A DNA stretch of 64,000 bases from an uncultured Pelagibacteraceae bacterium (GTDB lineage Bacteria; Pseudomonadota; Alphaproteobacteria; Pelagibacterales; Pelagibacteraceae). The stretch is taken from the NCBI GenBank assembly GCA_902608975.1, contig CACLQI010000001.1, forward strand, positions 186,001 through 250,000. Direction: 5' to 3'. This document shows positions 63,999 to 64,000 of this stretch, one piece after another (the stretch's first letter is position 1; the number at the start of each line of letters is the position of its first letter). Made by a program: the position numbers and the translations under genes. Below the pieces are notes generated by a model. It worked only from the letters and a program-made list of their open reading frames with translations. It had not been told where the DNA came from and made no database searches.

Positions 63999-64000
63999 TC

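Overview
The window is core chromosome of a very AT-rich, tightly packed alphaproteobacterium. Gene order and composition point to the SAR11 clade (Candidatus Pelagibacter-like). The reasons are the A/T-dominated sequence with lysine/asparagine/isoleucine-rich proteins, intergenic gaps that are mostly a few bases or overlaps, and alphaproteobacterial gene clusters: leuS-lptE-holA, mnmE-mnmG-rsmG-parA-parB, rho-hemJ-hemH-hemE facing ppsR-maf-aroE-coaE-dnaQ, hslVU facing hisBHAFE, and rpe-heparinase-purH. No insertion sequence, prophage, CRISPR array or rRNA was seen; one tRNA (Gly-GCC) was found. No stretch above 300 bases lacks a gene.

Layout. 1-5.3 kb: the end of dnaK, then dnaJ, a tiny membrane protein, dapB, nth, a PfkB-type kinase and a 2OG-Fe(II) oxygenase-like gene broken by one extra A. 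5.3-9.5 kb: a very small arfA-like ribosome-rescue gene coupled to a winged-helix regulator, a YkuD-type protein, YggS, a ThiE-like protein, a major porin and a DUF3576 lipoprotein. 9.5-19.1 kb: leuS-lptE-holA converging on parB-parA-rsmG-mnmG-mnmE, with a parS site inside rsmG. 19.1-24.7 kb: a GT41/OGT-like glycosyltransferase, rho and late haem genes (hemJ, hemH, hemE), all on the minus strand. 24,663-24,946: an AT-rich gap with DnaA-box-like repeats and diverging genes, in the position of the known alphaproteobacterial replication origin (hemE | ppsR).

24.9-38.3 kb: ppsR-maf-aroE-coaE-(acyltransferase)-dnaQ, secB/fxsA, Tim44-like and Smr genes, hslVU, and the late histidine genes hisB-H-A-F-E followed by a sulfotransferase, a small membrane protein, a HIT hydrolase and a GNAT. 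38.3-47.5 kb: lolA-ftsK, a UbiH-like flavoprotein, a Lon-N protein, tRNA-Gly, a pterin dehydratase, purH, a heparinase II/III-like protein, rpe and a YggT-like protein. 47.5-52.4 kb looks like an acetate/short-acid use module: a sodium:solute symporter with its small DUF4212 subunit, an uncharacterised 208-residue protein and acetyl-CoA synthetase. 52.4-64 kb: EVE protein, tsaD, hemC-hemD, MscS channel, YggT, folD, PsiE-like, argG, IalB-like, aldo/keto reductase, Bax inhibitor-1 protein, DUF2794, yciB, hspQ and ccmC, whose stop is the last stop in the window.

The most useful second-look items are the origin candidate with its nearby parS; the 34-codon arfA-like gene and its pseudo-receiver regulator partner; the single-base frameshift in the oxygenase; the non-canonical Fe-S cysteine spacing in Nth; the long hairpin before ccmC; an EF-hand-like loop in the symporter; and surface-modification genes (OGT-like, acyltransferase, sulfotransferase) set into otherwise conserved clusters. 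I did not find a clearly new multi-gene system; most of the window is conserved housekeeping.
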